Below, piece after piece: positions 49,089 to 59,477 of a stretch of DNA of 64,000 bases. The notes under the pieces are model-generated. The model was not told where the DNA came from. It did not search any database and worked only from the letters and a program-made list of their open reading frames with translations. Location of the stretch: positions 39,659 to 103,658 of the forward strand of contig NZ_CAHP01000001.1 in assembly GCF_000294655.1 (NCBI RefSeq), written 5' to 3'. The translations under genes and the position numbers were made by a program. Source of the DNA: Magnetospirillum molischianum DSM 120 (lineage in GTDB: Bacteria > Pseudomonadota > Alphaproteobacteria > Rhodospirillales > Magnetospirillaceae). Numbering within the stretch: position 1 is the first letter of the stretch; every line of letters starts with the position of its first letter.

Positions 49089-49133
49089 TGGGTACTGATG
49101 GGATATCATGGGATGACATGGGCGTCAATGGAA
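49089..49133. promoter_or_regulatory. MraZ operator: phased TGGGN repeats
   Basis: TGGGN boxes start at 49089, 49099, 49109 and 49119 on the plus strand, exactly 10 bases apart, and a fifth degenerate TGGAA starts at 49129. This is the TGGGN-N5 direct-repeat pattern bound by MraZ, and it lies ahead of mraZ. Three repeats are usual, so four to five is generous. Confidence 0.85.
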
Positions 49134-49378
49134 TCAAATAGTAATGAGGTCTCACTTCGCGTGTCATGACAAGTTGTGCATAATTTTTTCGTAAAGTACT
49201 GCAAGAAATTGCTGTAAATGCATGATTTAGGCCGATTATTAGCCTTTCCCGGCCTGTGGATAGGCGGTTTGGGTAGGGTATCGGGTCGATAAAAAGTAGG
49301 GGGAATGCCTGATGAGGGGCCGGTTGGCCGGCGTTTGGATTGTGGGTCTTCCGCAGAGGTGAGAACGCGGAATTCTAT
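49134..49378. other. Intergenic region between mraZ operator and rnpB
   Basis: No gene seen. It is AT-rich at 49130-49230 and should hold the dcw promoter, which I could not place with confidence. A perfect TGTCATGACA palindrome lies at 49162-49171, a near-match to a DnaA box (TGTGGATAG) at 49255-49263, and a 6-bp inverted repeat at 49349-49372 just past the rnpB 3' end. Confidence 0.5.
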
Positions 49379-49795
<417 letters not shown>

Positions 49796-49917
49796 GGGCG
49801 GCACCATAAACCGGGCCGCTGCCGCTGTCACGGGGCGATCACGAGGAAAAGTCACATTGTTGGCGTTCCTGGCCACGCCCTTCTCCCAGAGAGGGCGGGC
49901 GAGACGGAAAACGGTGG

Positions 49918-49951
49918 GCGGGAGCAAGGTGTGAGGGTGTTTCCCTCCCGC
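49918..49951 (-). terminator. Possible hairpin after the cheZ-like gene
   Basis: GCGGGAG at 49918-49924 and CTCCCGC at 49945-49951 form a 7-bp stem just past the stop, without a T-run. Confidence 0.35.
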
Positions 49952-49953
49952 TC

Positions 49954-50688
49954 TTATCCGAACAGCTTGTCGATTTCGTCCTGGCTGATGCCCTTGTTCT
50001 CAAGCTGCGGCCCGTTCAACAGTTTCGAATCGTCGTCACGATGTTCTTCGAATATCTTTGGTGAAACGTCGGCGATATTGTCCGGCCCCCAAATATCGAT
50101 CATCGCGTTGATTCTGGCTTCGACATATTTCAGGGTTTTGACGACCTTAGTGATGCGCTGGCCGGTAATATCCTGGAAATTGCAGGCCTCGAAGATGGTG
50201 CTGATGGTGTCGCTGACATCCTCGACCAGACGGCTGACATAGGCGTCGGTGGCGTGGGCCTGGATCTCGCGGCCGATCGATTCGATCCGTTCCGCCGCTT
50301 CCAGGATTTGCTCGGTGGCTCGCTCGGTCGAGGAAACGATTGCGTCGAGTTCGAAGGTGACCGAGATCAGTCGGTCTTCATCGGCATCCTTGGGCTTCAG
50401 CGCCGCAATCTCGGCCTTCGTGTGTTCGATGCAGACGGCAAGGGCGCGCAATTCCGTTTTTAGCATCGAGACTTCGGCGGCCTTTTGCGGGATCGTCTCG
50501 TCAACGGGCGGCGGCCCGGCGTTGGCCGGAAGCTCTCCGTGGCGGATCAGGGCTTCCAGTCCTTTCAGGTCGTCTTTCAGGTCTCGGATCGCCTTCATCA
50601 CCTCGCCGGAGAGAGGGGAGGCCGTGCCGTCGCCGCGCTGCTGGAGCTTCTTGATTTCGGCGGTGAACAACTTGCGATCATTCGTCAT
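49954..50688 (-). CDS. cheZ: CheZ-like chemotaxis phosphatase
   Basis: 244-residue helical protein of the CheZ family, which dephosphorylates CheY-P. The active-site helix region reads FEACNFQDITGQRITKVVKTL, matching the QDxTGQ-x-I block with the catalytic Gln. The C-terminal ISQDEIDKLFG resembles the CheY-binding tail, and is also like the C-terminal peptides of FliM/FliN partners. Start MTNDRKLFTAEIKKL was chosen; 27 upstream in-frame residues look non-coding. It lies next to flagellar genes and cckA on the same strand, 142 bases after cckA. Confidence 0.83.
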   Translation of the reverse strand: MTNDRKLFTAEIKKLQQRGDGTASPLSGEVMKAIRDLKDDLKGLEALIRHGELPANAGPPPVDETIPQKAAEVSMLKTELRALAVCIEHTKAEIAALKPKDADEDRLISVTFELDAIVSSTERATEQILEAAERIESIGREIQAHATDAYVSRLVEDVSDTISTIFEACNFQDITGQRITKVVKTLKYVEARINAMIDIWGPDNIADVSPKIFEEHRDDDSKLLNGPQLENKGISQDEIDKLFG

Positions 50689-50830
50689 GAGTCTATCCAC
50701 TTGCTCTCGCCGCACGGGACGGGGGTGTCTGTCTATCGACAGCCCGCGGTTCCCCGACGGACGAAGCAAGGGAACATACTCATGATGTGGTCGCTAACTC
50801 CGTTCGTCAACCAGCTGGCCTGGGAAATTA

Positions 50831-53176
50831 TTACCTTTCGGTATTGCGATCGGTAAGGGCTTGCTTCACTGCGCCCGCCAATTGGGCCAGCGAGAACGGT
50901 TTCGGCAGGAAGGCGAATCCGGCGTCTGGGCCGATGCCGTCGCGCGCCACATCCTCGGAATAGCCGGAAATCAAGATCACCCGCACTTGGGGGCGCTCGG
51001 TTCGGGCCAAGCCAGCCAGAGTGACTCCGTCCATGCCCGGCATCACCACGTCCGAGATCAGCAGATCGATCGGATTCGGCCCGCGCAGAAATTCCGCCGC
51101 CTGTTCGCCCGAGCGAGCCTCGATTACGGTATAGCCCTTGTTGCGCAACGCCCGCGCTCCGAACAGGCGAACTGCGTCCTCGTCCTCGGCCAACAGAATT
51201 GTGCCACTGCCGGTCAGGTCGGTCGGAGACGGGGATTCCTCGGCGATGACGCGGCGGGGTTCAACCGCGCTCTCCGCTGCGGGCTCGCCGTCGATTCGCG
51301 GCAGATAAATCGAGAACGTCGCGCCTTGGCCCGGCTCGCTGTTGACGAAGATGAAGCCATCGGTCTGGCGCACGATGCCATAGACCGTGGACAGGCCAAG
51401 CCCGGTTCCCGCCCCGATTTCCTTGGTCGAAAAGAACGGTTCGAAGATGCGGGGCAGGGTGTCGCGGCCGATGCCGGTGCCGGTGTCGGCAATCTCGATC
51501 AGGACGTAATCGCCGGGGGGCATCAATTCCGGTCCACGCTGGACCGGCTGATCGACCAGAACCGCGTTGGTGCGGATGGTCAGGGTGCCGCCGCCCGGCA
51601 TCGCGTCGCGGGCATTGACCGCCAGATTGATGATGACCTGATCGAACTGGCCGGGATCGACCCGGATCAATCCCAGGGCGCGGCCGTGGATCATCTTCAA
51701 TTCTATGGTTTCGCCCAACAGGCGGCGCAGCAGCGTCGAGAGGTCGGCCAGGGCGTCGGTGACCGCCAAGCGTCGAGGTTGCAACGCCTGACGGCGGGAG
51801 AATGCCAGCAATTGGCGCACCAGTGCGGCGGCGCGGTTGGCGTTTTGTTTGACCTGCATGATGTCGGCGAAGCTGGGGTCGCCAACGCCGTGGCGTTGCA
51901 GCAGCAGATCGCAAAAGCCGATCATCGCCGTCAGCAGATTATTGAAATCGTGCGCCACCCCTCCGGCCAGCTGTCCCATTGCCTGCATTTTCTGGCTTTG
52001 GGCAAATTGAAGCTCAAGATTGCGTTGCTCGGTCGCATCGATGAAGTGGATCACCAGGCCGTTGATGTCGTTGTCCTCGTGCGAGGGACTGACAAACAAT
52101 TGGGCGATCGGGGCCCGCTTTCCCGCCAGCCGGACGTCAAGATGAGTGCCGGGCAGCGATCCCTGCATCACCCGGCCCAATTGATCGACTGCCCCGGCGC
52201 GGCTTTCCTCGGCGATCAGATCGGCGATAGGGTGGCCGATCATGTCGTTGCGGTCGATTCCCAGCATTGCCTGAAGCGCCAGATTGCAGCCCGACAGGGT
52301 GCCGTCGGGATCGACCAGAGCGATGCCGACCGGAGCGTCGTCGAACAACCAGCGGAAGCGGCGTTCGGCGGCCCGTACCGCCCGCTCCAGATGCTGTTCC
52401 GGCAACGGGTCGCGCACCACTACCGACCGGGTGAACATCTCGCCGCCTTCGTCGAACACCGAATGGGCGATCATCCCCTGGAACACTTCCCCGCTGCGCC
52501 CCTTGAAGCGGAGGTCGGACCGCTCTTCTTCGGGGTTGGGGGTGGAACCCAAAAGATCGTCCAGAGAGTGGCCGACCAGCTTCTCGTCGGTGCGGCCCAG
52601 CCAGTCGGCCAGCCGCTGATTGACATAGCGGACGGTTCCGTTCGCATCGGCCGAGTAGCATCCTACCGGCAGGTAATCTACGAAGTCGGACAGTCGCTCG
52701 TTCTCGCGCCGCAGCGTTTCGACAATCGCGCGCCGCCCGCTGACGTCTTCGGCGATCCAGATCAGCCCGCCGGGACTATCGCCCGGTCGGACCTCCAGCG
52801 CCAGCCATTCGCGTCGGCCCATCGGTTGAGGTAGCCCGATCTCGGCACGGCGTGGCGCACCGAGGCGGGCGGCGACCTCCAACCGTTCCAGCCCGGCGCT
52901 GGCTCGTTCGTCCCCCCCGGCCCGCCTCTTGAGCGTCGCCAGAGGATCTGCAGCCCCCCCCAACAAGCGGTGCCCGGCGCGGTTACGGAACAATTCCTTG
53001 CCATCCGCGCCGACCACCAGCACGGCGCGGCCGTCCTCCTCCAGAGCGGCGGCCAGAGCGGCGGCAAGCCGGGCGGGAGTGGGGCGGCGGCGGGTCAGGC
53101 GCGACCACCAACGCGCCAACCGGCCAGCGGCAGGCGGAGGAGACGACGCGGGTACGGGGGAATCGTCAGTGCGCAA
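50831..53176 (-). CDS. cckA: Hybrid sensor histidine kinase CckA
   Basis: Hybrid kinase feeding the ChpT-CtrA phosphorelay, which in Rhodospirillales chiefly controls motility. The 781-residue frame has two or three PAS-like domains (about 45-400), a HisKA domain with the CckA-type LAGGVAHDFNNLLTAMIGFCDLLLQRHG (His near 410), an HATPase domain with VNARDAMPGGG, GTGIG and GTGLGLSTVYGIV, and a C-terminal receiver with LLISDVVMPGMDG (Asp near 709). I see no membrane segment at the N-terminus, unlike Caulobacter CckA. The first codon is TTG, overlapping flhB by 11 bases; a later start is possible. It is the last gene of the flgB-flhB operon. Confidence 0.9.
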   Translation of the reverse strand: MRTDDSPVPASSPPPAAGRLARWWSRLTRRRPTPARLAAALAAALEEDGRAVLVVGADGKELFRNRAGHRLLGGAADPLATLKRRAGGDERASAGLERLEVAARLGAPRRAEIGLPQPMGRREWLALEVRPGDSPGGLIWIAEDVSGRRAIVETLRRENERLSDFVDYLPVGCYSADANGTVRYVNQRLADWLGRTDEKLVGHSLDDLLGSTPNPEEERSDLRFKGRSGEVFQGMIAHSVFDEGGEMFTRSVVVRDPLPEQHLERAVRAAERRFRWLFDDAPVGIALVDPDGTLSGCNLALQAMLGIDRNDMIGHPIADLIAEESRAGAVDQLGRVMQGSLPGTHLDVRLAGKRAPIAQLFVSPSHEDNDINGLVIHFIDATEQRNLELQFAQSQKMQAMGQLAGGVAHDFNNLLTAMIGFCDLLLQRHGVGDPSFADIMQVKQNANRAAALVRQLLAFSRRQALQPRRLAVTDALADLSTLLRRLLGETIELKMIHGRALGLIRVDPGQFDQVIINLAVNARDAMPGGGTLTIRTNAVLVDQPVQRGPELMPPGDYVLIEIADTGTGIGRDTLPRIFEPFFSTKEIGAGTGLGLSTVYGIVRQTDGFIFVNSEPGQGATFSIYLPRIDGEPAAESAVEPRRVIAEESPSPTDLTGSGTILLAEDEDAVRLFGARALRNKGYTVIEARSGEQAAEFLRGPNPIDLLISDVVMPGMDGVTLAGLARTERPQVRVILISGYSEDVARDGIGPDAGFAFLPKPFSLAQLAGAVKQALTDRNTER

Positions 53177-54233
53177 GACGGCCCTTCAGTTTCATGACAT
53201 AGCCGATCACCTCGGCGACCGCTTTGTAATGCTCGGGAGGTATTTCCTCGTCAATATCGACCGTGGCGAACAGGGCGCGAGCCAGTGGCGGGTTCTCGAC
53301 CAGCGGGATTTCGTTCTCCTCGGCCACCTCGCGGATGCGCTTGGCGATCAGATCGGCGCCCTTCGCTACCAGCCGGGGTGCTCCCATCGTTTCCATGTCG
53401 TATTTCAGCGCGACCGCGAAGTGGGTCGGGTTGGTTACCACAACGTCGGCATCGGGTACTGCCGCCATCATCCGTGATCTGGCCCGTTGCATTCGAAGGT
53501 TGCGCAGGCGTCCCTTGATCATCGGGTCGCCTTCGGTCTGCTTGTGCTCGTCTTTGACCTCCTGCTTGGACATCTTCATTTTCTGCGTGAAGGTCCAGCG
53601 CTGATAGGCCCAGTCTGCTGCGGCCAGGACGGTCACCAGCAGCATCGCAATGATCAGCATGTGCAAAATCTGGCTGCGCAGATAATCGAGAATCGTCGGT
53701 AGGTCCACGGCCGCCAATCCGACATATTCGTCCATGCGCCCTCTTAGCACCAGGAATACCACGATTCCTACCGTGCTGACCTTGAACAAAGACTTTAGGA
53801 ACTCGACCAGATTGTTCATCGAGAACAATCTGGTGAGACCCTTTATCGGACTGATTTTTTTGAAATCGGGCGCGATCCTTTTGGGGACAAACATCAGCCC
53901 GTTTTGCGCCACCACCGAAACGACACCGGCGATCAGCAGCAAAGCCAAAGGCATGAGCAGAATCTGTAGCGTGTCGAAGGTGAGATCGGTCAGGGTGCGC
54001 CCGATCCCGCTTGGACTCATGTCGAAGGCGTGGGGGCGCTCGATGAACGGCAACAGCAGGGCGTTGAGGTCGCGGGACAGCGGCGAGGAGATCAAAGCCA
54101 CCACCACCAATGTTCCCATCAGTCCGGCCCAGGTGCGGACTTCGATCGACGTTGCGACTTGCCCTTCCTTGCGGGCATTGTCGAGTTTTCGGTCTGTTGG
54201 TTGCTCGGATTTGTCCTCGGACTCTTCGGCCAT
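53166..54233 (-). CDS. flhB: Flagellar export protein FlhB
   Basis: Export-gate and substrate-specificity switch of the flagellar type III apparatus. 355 residues beginning MAEESEDKSEQPTDRKLDNARKEGQV, four membrane segments, then a cytoplasmic domain with the autocleavage motif VVVTNPTHFAVALKYD (NPTH near 267) and a GADLIAKRIREVAEENEIPLVENPPLARAL block. Four bases follow fliR. Confidence 0.97.
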   Translation of the reverse strand: MAEESEDKSEQPTDRKLDNARKEGQVATSIEVRTWAGLMGTLVVVALISSPLSRDLNALLLPFIERPHAFDMSPSGIGRTLTDLTFDTLQILLMPLALLLIAGVVSVVAQNGLMFVPKRIAPDFKKISPIKGLTRLFSMNNLVEFLKSLFKVSTVGIVVFLVLRGRMDEYVGLAAVDLPTILDYLRSQILHMLIIAMLLVTVLAAADWAYQRWTFTQKMKMSKQEVKDEHKQTEGDPMIKGRLRNLRMQRARSRMMAAVPDADVVVTNPTHFAVALKYDMETMGAPRLVAKGADLIAKRIREVAEENEIPLVENPPLARALFATVDIDEEIPPEHYKAVAEVIGYVMKLKGRLAH

Positions 54234-54237
54234 CGCA

Positions 54238-55002
54238 TCATCCCGGCGGCAGGTAGGGGATCAGGGTATTCTCGAACAGCCGCAGGAACAGTGCGATCAC
54301 TGTCGATAGGCTGGCCATGAACACCGCCATGCCGATCAGCATCTGAATCGGCATCGCGACGAAGAACACCTGCATCTGCGGCACCAGCCGCGACAGCAGC
54401 CCGAGGCCGGTATAAAACACCAGCCCGAACACGATCAACGGTGCCGAAAATTGCAGCCCGATGCGGAACGTCTCGGTCAGCAAGTGCGACAGGGTTTCGG
54501 AAAAGTCGCCAAGCGGCAGCGTCTGCCCTGGCTGGAATAAGTCGTAGGATTCGATCACCGCTCGGAACATCAGATGATGAAGATCGGTCGAAAACACCGC
54601 CAACATCCCGACATTGCTAAGAAAGCCGGTTAGCAACTGGCTTTGCTGCTGGGAAATAGGATCGAACGAGAAGGCATTGGTCAGCCCGGTCATATAACCG
54701 ATCATCGATCCCGCCAGATTGAGTGTGCCCATCACAAAGGTCACCACGCTGCCGATGAATACGCCGATCATCACCTCGCCTCCCAACAGTGCCAGCATTG
54801 AGCCGGGTGTCGGAGGGGTCGAGGGCAGGGTTGGCCCCAGAGTCGGCAACATCAGAAACGAAATCGACAGAGCTAGCAGCAGGCGGATGCGTGAGCTGAC
54901 CAATGGGCCGCCCAAGCCGGGAAACATGAACATCGCCGCGCCGATACGGGCGAAGATCAGGAAGAAGCGGTAGACGTCGAGTTGGAGCAGTTCCGTCAGC
55001 AC
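54238..55002 (-). CDS. fliR: Flagellar export protein FliR
   Basis: Membrane component of the FliPQR export gate. 254 residues with six or so hydrophobic segments: FARIGAAMFMFPGLG, GGEVMIGVFIGSVVTFVMG and a SQQQSQLLTGFLSNVGML block. The GTG start lies 7 bases after the fliQ stop. Order and length are canonical. Confidence 0.95.
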   Translation of the reverse strand: MLTELLQLDVYRFFLIFARIGAAMFMFPGLGGPLVSSRIRLLLALSISFLMLPTLGPTLPSTPPTPGSMLALLGGEVMIGVFIGSVVTFVMGTLNLAGSMIGYMTGLTNAFSFDPISQQQSQLLTGFLSNVGMLAVFSTDLHHLMFRAVIESYDLFQPGQTLPLGDFSETLSHLLTETFRIGLQFSAPLIVFGLVFYTGLGLLSRLVPQMQVFFVAMPIQMLIGMAVFMASLSTVIALFLRLFENTLIPYLPPG

Positions 55003-55009
55003 GGCGGGA

Positions 55010-55279
55010 TCATCCGCCGCCAGAGATCACCCTGTCCATCGTGTGCTTCCAGAATTCGGTCAACTGCCCCAGGATGAAAGGGAGGAAGAGCACCAGAGAG
55101 GCGAAGACCAGCATCAGCTTGGGCACGAAGGTCAGGGTCTGTTCCTGGATCTGGGTCAGGGTCTGGAAGATCGAAATAAGCAGTCCAACCGCCAACGCGG
55201 TCAGCAGGCTGGGGGCGGAGACCACAAGGGTCACCACCACCGCCTCGCGGGCAACGTCGATCAGTTCGGCTTCGGTCAT
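55010..55279 (-). CDS. fliQ: Flagellar export protein FliQ
   Basis: 89-residue, two-segment membrane protein of the export gate. MTEAELIDVAREAVVVTLVVSAPSLLTALAVGLLISIFQ, then QIQEQTLTFVPKL, which is the family signature. It lies 11 bases after fliE. Confidence 0.96.
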   Translation of the reverse strand: MTEAELIDVAREAVVVTLVVSAPSLLTALAVGLLISIFQTLTQIQEQTLTFVPKLMLVFASLVLFLPFILGQLTEFWKHTMDRVISGGG

Positions 55280-55290
55280 GACAGCACGCC

Positions 55291-55614
55291 TCAGATCGGC
55301 ATGCGCAGGATTTCCGTATAGGCGTTGATAACCTTGTCGCGGACATTAACCACGGTATTCAGAGTCATTTCGGTGTTGGCGACGGCGGCGACGACTTCGC
55401 GGATATCGGCCTTGCCGGCAACCGCCGACAGCGAGGCGCGCTCCGCTTCCTTGGCTCCGCCGATCGCGACCTTGGCGGCGTCCTTCAGAACGCTGGCGAA
55501 ATCGGTGCCGGTCTCGGCGCTGGCCGAGTCGGATTCGGTGCTGCCGCCCAGGGCCGCCAGCGGATCGGCGGCGTTGCGATAGGCGGAGATGGCGCTGGAG
55601 ATAGAGGAGGTCAT
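55291..55614 (-). CDS. fliE: Flagellar hook-basal body protein FliE
   Basis: 107-residue rod-to-MS-ring junction protein. The conserved C-terminal half reads DIREVVAAVANTEMTLNTVVNVRDKVINAYTEILRMPI; the N-terminal half is Ala/Ser-rich and variable. It follows flgC by 27 bases. Confidence 0.95.
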   Translation of the reverse strand: MTSSISSAISAYRNAADPLAALGGSTESDSASAETGTDFASVLKDAAKVAIGGAKEAERASLSAVAGKADIREVVAAVANTEMTLNTVVNVRDKVINAYTEILRMPI

Positions 55615-55641
55615 GGCCGGGATATCCTAGGGTGATCGGCG

Positions 55642-56052
55642 CTAACGGAGCATCTCGACCGTGCGCGACAGCAGGGTGCGCGAGGTGTTGATGACATTCA
55701 TGTTGGCCTCGTAGCTGCGCTGGGCCTCGCGCATGTCCATCATTTCGATCAGCGGGTTGATGTTGGGAGTCAACACATACCCCTCGCGGTCGGCGGCGGG
55801 GTGTTTGGGATCGTAGCGACGCTGGAAGTCGGACGAATCGCCTTGAACCTTGTCAACCTTGACCTTGTTGATTCCGGTCGAACGGTCGAGTTCGTTCTTG
55901 AAGGTGACGACCTTGCGGCGATAGGGCTGCCCCTCGGGGGATTGGGCAGTGGAATCCGCGTTCGCCATGTTCTCCGAGATGACGCGCAGCCGCTGCGACT
56001 GTGCCTTCATGCCGGAAATGGCGATCTGTGTGCTTTTACTCAGTTCGTCCAT
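55642..56052 (-). CDS. flgC: Flagellar basal-body rod protein FlgC
   Basis: 136-residue proximal rod protein. N-terminal ISGMKAQSQRLRVISENMANADST and C-terminal NPLIEMMDMREAQRSYEANMNVINTSR are the conserved helices of axial proteins. Second gene of the operon, 22 bases after flgB. Confidence 0.96.
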   Translation of the reverse strand: MDELSKSTQIAISGMKAQSQRLRVISENMANADSTAQSPEGQPYRRKVVTFKNELDRSTGINKVKVDKVQGDSSDFQRRYDPKHPAADREGYVLTPNINPLIEMMDMREAQRSYEANMNVINTSRTLLSRTVEMLR

Positions 56053-56074
56053 GGCTCTTATCCTGGTTTACGAT

Positions 56075-56476
56075 CTAACGCTGTCCAAGTGCATTCATAA
56101 TCATCTTTTGGTATTTCTGGAACAGCGAGGCAGAGGTGTTGAACGAAGTGCCGGATTCGCCAATTTTGGCCATCTGCTCTTCCAGGATGACGGCGTTACC
56201 GTCCGGGGCGGATTCATAGGTTTTACGCTGTGTCACCGACTTGAATGGATCGATCCCCATCTCCGGCACGATGTGTGCCGAATTGGTGGCGACGGCGGTG
56301 ACGGTCGGAGCCTGGGTGCCGGTTAGCACTTCTTTAAACGACACCGGCTTCAGATCCTTGGGCAGATAGCGCGGGGTGTTGGCGTTGGCGATATTTTCCG
56401 CCAGCACTTCCTGGCGCTGGGCCAGCCAGTCCATCTGTGCCTTGGTCACCTTGAAAATGTCGAGCTTATCGTACAT
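56075..56476 (-). CDS. flgB: Flagellar basal-body rod protein FlgB
   Basis: 133-residue proximal rod protein with [24 protein letters not shown] at the N-terminus and an acidic, hydrophobic C-terminal helix ([16 protein letters not shown]). First gene of flgB-flgC-fliE-fliQ-fliR-flhB-cckA. The 117-base region to uvrB must hold its promoter; I searched for a -24/-12 element and found none convincing. Confidence 0.95.
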   Translation of the reverse strand: MYDKLDIFKVTKAQMDWLAQRQEVLAENIANANTPRYLPKDLKPVSFKEVLTGTQAPTVTAVATNSAHIVPEMGIDPFKSVTQRKTYESAPDGNAVILEEQMAKIGESGTSFNTSASLFQKYQKMIMNALGQR

Positions 56477-56593
56477 CGTCCGACCTTTCGACCGGCGACG
56501 GGGCAGACTCTTCTTCCCCTGCGACCGGTGTCATGCACTTTCGCCCCAGTGCCTTTAAGATTCGGTAAAGCCCAGCGGAGTTATCGTCTCGCC

Positions 56594-58714
56594 ATGATCC
56601 GTCCCCTCGTCGATATCATCGAGCGTCCACCCCTGCCCGAGGGCGAGGCGGTGTTCGAAATCGTTTCCGACTATCAGCCCGCAGGCGACCAGCCCCAGGC
56701 GATCGAAGCGCTGTCGCGGGGTGTCGTCGAGGGCGAGCGCGATCAGGTTCTTCTTGGCGTGACCGGCTCGGGCAAGACGTTCACGATGGCCCAGGTGATC
56801 GCCCGTACCCGTCGCCCGGCCTTGGTTCTGGCTCCCAACAAGACGTTGGCCGCCCAGCTTTATGCCGAGATGAAGGGCTTTTTTCCCAACAACGCGGTCG
56901 AGTATTTCGTCTCCTATTACGATTATTATCAACCCGAAGCCTATATTCCCCGTACCGACACGTATATCGAGAAGGATTCGGCGATCAACGAAGAGATCGA
57001 CCGGATGCGCCATTCCGCCACCCGCGCGCTGCTGGAACGGCGCGACGTGATCCTGGTTGCCTCGGTCTCATGCATTTACGGCATCGGTGCGGTCGAATCG
57101 TATGCGCGGATGACGGTCACGCTGAAAGCGGGCGAGTCGATTGATCGCACCGAATTGCTGCGCCGTCTGGTCGAATTGCAATACACCCGCAACGATGCCG
57201 CCTTCGAGCGGGGAACCTTTCGGGTTCGGGGCGATGCGGTCGAGATTTTTCCGGTTCATTACGAGGATCGCGCTTGGCGGCTGTCGATGTTCGGCGACGA
57301 GATCGAGACCATCCACGAATTCGATCCCCTGACCGGCGAGCGGACCTGTGGCTTGTCCGAGGTGACGGTCTATCCGTCCAGTCACTACGTCACGCCGCGC
57401 CCGACGATTACCCAGGCGGTCAAAGGGATTAAGGTCGAGCTGAAGCAGACGCTGGAGCGCTTCAACCAGGAGGGAAAGCTGCTGGAGGCGCAGCGGCTGG
57501 AGCAGCGCACGACCTTCGACATCGAAATGATGGAGGCCACCGGCCACTGTAAGAGTATCGAGAATTATTCCCGCTATCTTACCGGCCGCAATCCGGGCGA
57601 GCCGCCGCCGACCCTGTTCGAGTACCTGCCCCGCGACGCCCTGCTGATCGTCGATGAAAGTCACGTCACCGTGCCGCAGATCGGCGGAATGTATCGCGGC
57701 GACTTTCAGCGCAAGAGTGTGCTGGCTGAATTCGGTTTCCGCCTGCCGTCCTGCATCGACAACCGCCCGCTGAAATTCGAGGAATGGGAGGAGATGCGAC
57801 CGCAGACGATCCACGTCTCGGCGACTCCCGGCCCGTGGGAGATGGAGCGGACTCGGGGCGTGTTCGTCGAGCAGGTGATCCGTCCCACCGGGCTGATCGA
57901 TCCGGTTTGCATCGTCCGCCCGGTCGAGCATCAGGTGGACGATCTGCTGGGCGAATGCCGCGAGGTGGCCTTAAAAGGCTTCCGCATTCTGGTTACCACG
58001 CTGACCAAGAAGATGTCCGAGGATCTGACCGAATTTCTTCACGATAACGGCGTGCGGGTCCGCTATCTCCATTCCGATATCGACACGCTGGAGCGGATCG
58101 AGATCATCCGCGATCTGCGCCTGGGGGCGTTTGATGTGCTGGTCGGGATCAATCTGCTGCGCGAGGGGTTGGATATCCCGGAATGCGCCCTGGTCGCGAT
58201 TCTCGACGCCGACAAGGAGGGCTTCCTGCGGTCGAAAACCTCTTTGGTCCAGACCATCGGCCGCGCCGCCCGGAATCTCGAAGGCCGGGTGATCCTCTAT
58301 GCCGACAAGATGACCGCCAGCCTCGATTACGCGATTTCCGAGACCAACCGACGGCGCGAGAAGCAGCAAGCTTATAATATCGCCAACGGAATTACTCCCG
58401 AGAGCATCCGCAAATCGATCACCGACGTGATCCACAGCGTACCGGAGCAGGATTACGTTACCGTCTCGACCGGCGATGCCGGGTTGGGTCACGCCGTCGG
58501 CAAGTCGCTGGCCCAGATCCGCGCCGATTTGGAAAAGCGGATGAAGGCCGCGGCGGCCGATCTGGAATTCGAAACGGCCGCCCGTTTGCGCGACGAACTG
58601 CGCCGACTGGCTGCCGCCGAACTGGAACTTCCCGTTCCGGGCGGCGGCGCGCCGCGTGCGCCTCAGGCTCCGCCGGGACGGACGCGGCGCAAGGGTAAGG
58701 GACGCGGTGCCTGA
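56594..58714 (+). CDS. uvrB: Excinuclease ABC subunit UvrB
   Basis: DNA-damage verification helicase of nucleotide excision repair. 706 residues from ATG at 56594 giving [17 protein letters not shown]. Walker [13 protein letters not shown] (near 55), the beta-hairpin [45 protein letters not shown] and helicase motif QTIGRAARN are all present. The C-terminal UVR motif is [24 protein letters not shown]-initiated extension of 22 residues (56528) looks non-coding. No LexA-type GTTC-N7-GTTC was found just upstream. Confidence 0.96.
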   Translation: MIRPLVDIIERPPLPEGEAVFEIVSDYQPAGDQPQAIEALSRGVVEGERDQVLLGVTGSGKTFTMAQVIARTRRPALVLAPNKTLAAQLYAEMKGFFPNNAVEYFVSYYDYYQPEAYIPRTDTYIEKDSAINEEIDRMRHSATRALLERRDVILVASVSCIYGIGAVESYARMTVTLKAGESIDRTELLRRLVELQYTRNDAAFERGTFRVRGDAVEIFPVHYEDRAWRLSMFGDEIETIHEFDPLTGERTCGLSEVTVYPSSHYVTPRPTITQAVKGIKVELKQTLERFNQEGKLLEAQRLEQRTTFDIEMMEATGHCKSIENYSRYLTGRNPGEPPPTLFEYLPRDALLIVDESHVTVPQIGGMYRGDFQRKSVLAEFGFRLPSCIDNRPLKFEEWEEMRPQTIHVSATPGPWEMERTRGVFVEQVIRPTGLIDPVCIVRPVEHQVDDLLGECREVALKGFRILVTTLTKKMSEDLTEFLHDNGVRVRYLHSDIDTLERIEIIRDLRLGAFDVLVGINLLREGLDIPECALVAILDADKEGFLRSKTSLVQTIGRAARNLEGRVILYADKMTASLDYAISETNRRREKQQAYNIANGITPESIRKSITDVIHSVPEQDYVTVSTGDAGLGHAVGKSLAQIRADLEKRMKAAAADLEFETAARLRDELRRLAAAELELPVPGGGAPRAPQAPPGRTRRKGKGRGA

Positions 58715-58727
58715 CGTCTCGTCTCGG

Positions 58728-59477
58728 CTAGTTTTTGGCGTGGGAGATCTGAAATCCTTCAAGTCCGGGCAGGGCGGCCAGGGTGGTGGCAAGGCGGTCG
58801 ATCGAGGGGATTCCCGTGTGTCGTGACAATGCCAGGAAGTGCCATTCCGTCCACTCTGCTGTGATCTCGATCGATAGGGATTCCGGGATCAGGGTAAAGC
58901 CGTGCTCGACGATCAGGTGGTTCAACTCGACCTCGGACAAGGCTCTGCCCTTGGCGCAACGGAGCTTGACCGCCAGTTCGTGATTGGATGGCAATTGTCG
59001 CTCGACCCACCTCAGCGCCAGCATCCCAAAAGTCGCGAGAAGGGTCAGGACGAGGGCGGTGGCATAAAAGCCGATGCCGACGATCACACCGATCACCGAC
59101 ACCGTCCAGATCGAGGCGGCGGTGGTCAGGCCGCTGATGGTGAAGCCATCCTTCATGATGACTCCGGCGCACAGGAAGCCGATTCCGGTCACGACACCTT
59201 GGATCACGCGGGTCGGATCGCCGACCAGCCCGCTGGCCGCGCCGCCGCCATACCACGAGGTCGGATGGCCGACGACGACGGTCAGCGCCGCCGAGGCCAT
59301 GCAGACGAAGCCATAGGTCCGCATCCCCGCCGCGCGTCCGTTCCACGTCCGCTCATAGCCGACCACCAGCCCGAGCAGCAGAGCGCCGACGACGGTGAGG
59401 CTGGCCAGAAGATTATCCTGTACGGCGCGGTCGGACCAGTAAGCGACGGCGATATCGGCCAGGGTCTGTGTGGTCAT
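58728..59477 (-). CDS. MgtC/SapB family membrane protein
   Basis: 249-residue protein with the MgtC domain (about residues 25-165): LLLGLVVGYERTWNGRAAGMRTYGFVCMASA, then GVVTGIGFLCAGVIMKDGFTISGLTTAASIW, the family core with its conserved Arg and Asp. About five membrane segments precede a soluble, ACT-like C-terminal domain of roughly 80 residues. MgtC proteins affect Mg starvation survival and F-ATPase; the bacterial role here is undefined. Convergent with uvrB. Confidence 0.92.
   Translation of the reverse strand: MTTQTLADIAVAYWSDRAVQDNLLASLTVVGALLLGLVVGYERTWNGRAAGMRTYGFVCMASAALTVVVGHPTSWYGGGAASGLVGDPTRVIQGVVTGIGFLCAGVIMKDGFTISGLTTAASIWTVSVIGVIVGIGFYATALVLTLLATFGMLALRWVERQLPSNHELAVKLRCAKGRALSEVELNHLIVEHGFTLIPESLSIEITAEWTEWHFLALSRHTGIPSIDRLATTLAALPGLEGFQISHAKN

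Noticed and set aside
49255-49263. DnaA box-like TGTGGATAG
   Set aside because: A single imperfect match next to mraZ, without a cluster of boxes or AT-rich unwinding element expected of an origin.
56477-56593. Sigma-54 promoter of the flgB operon
   Set aside because: The best candidate has the wrong GG to GC spacing.
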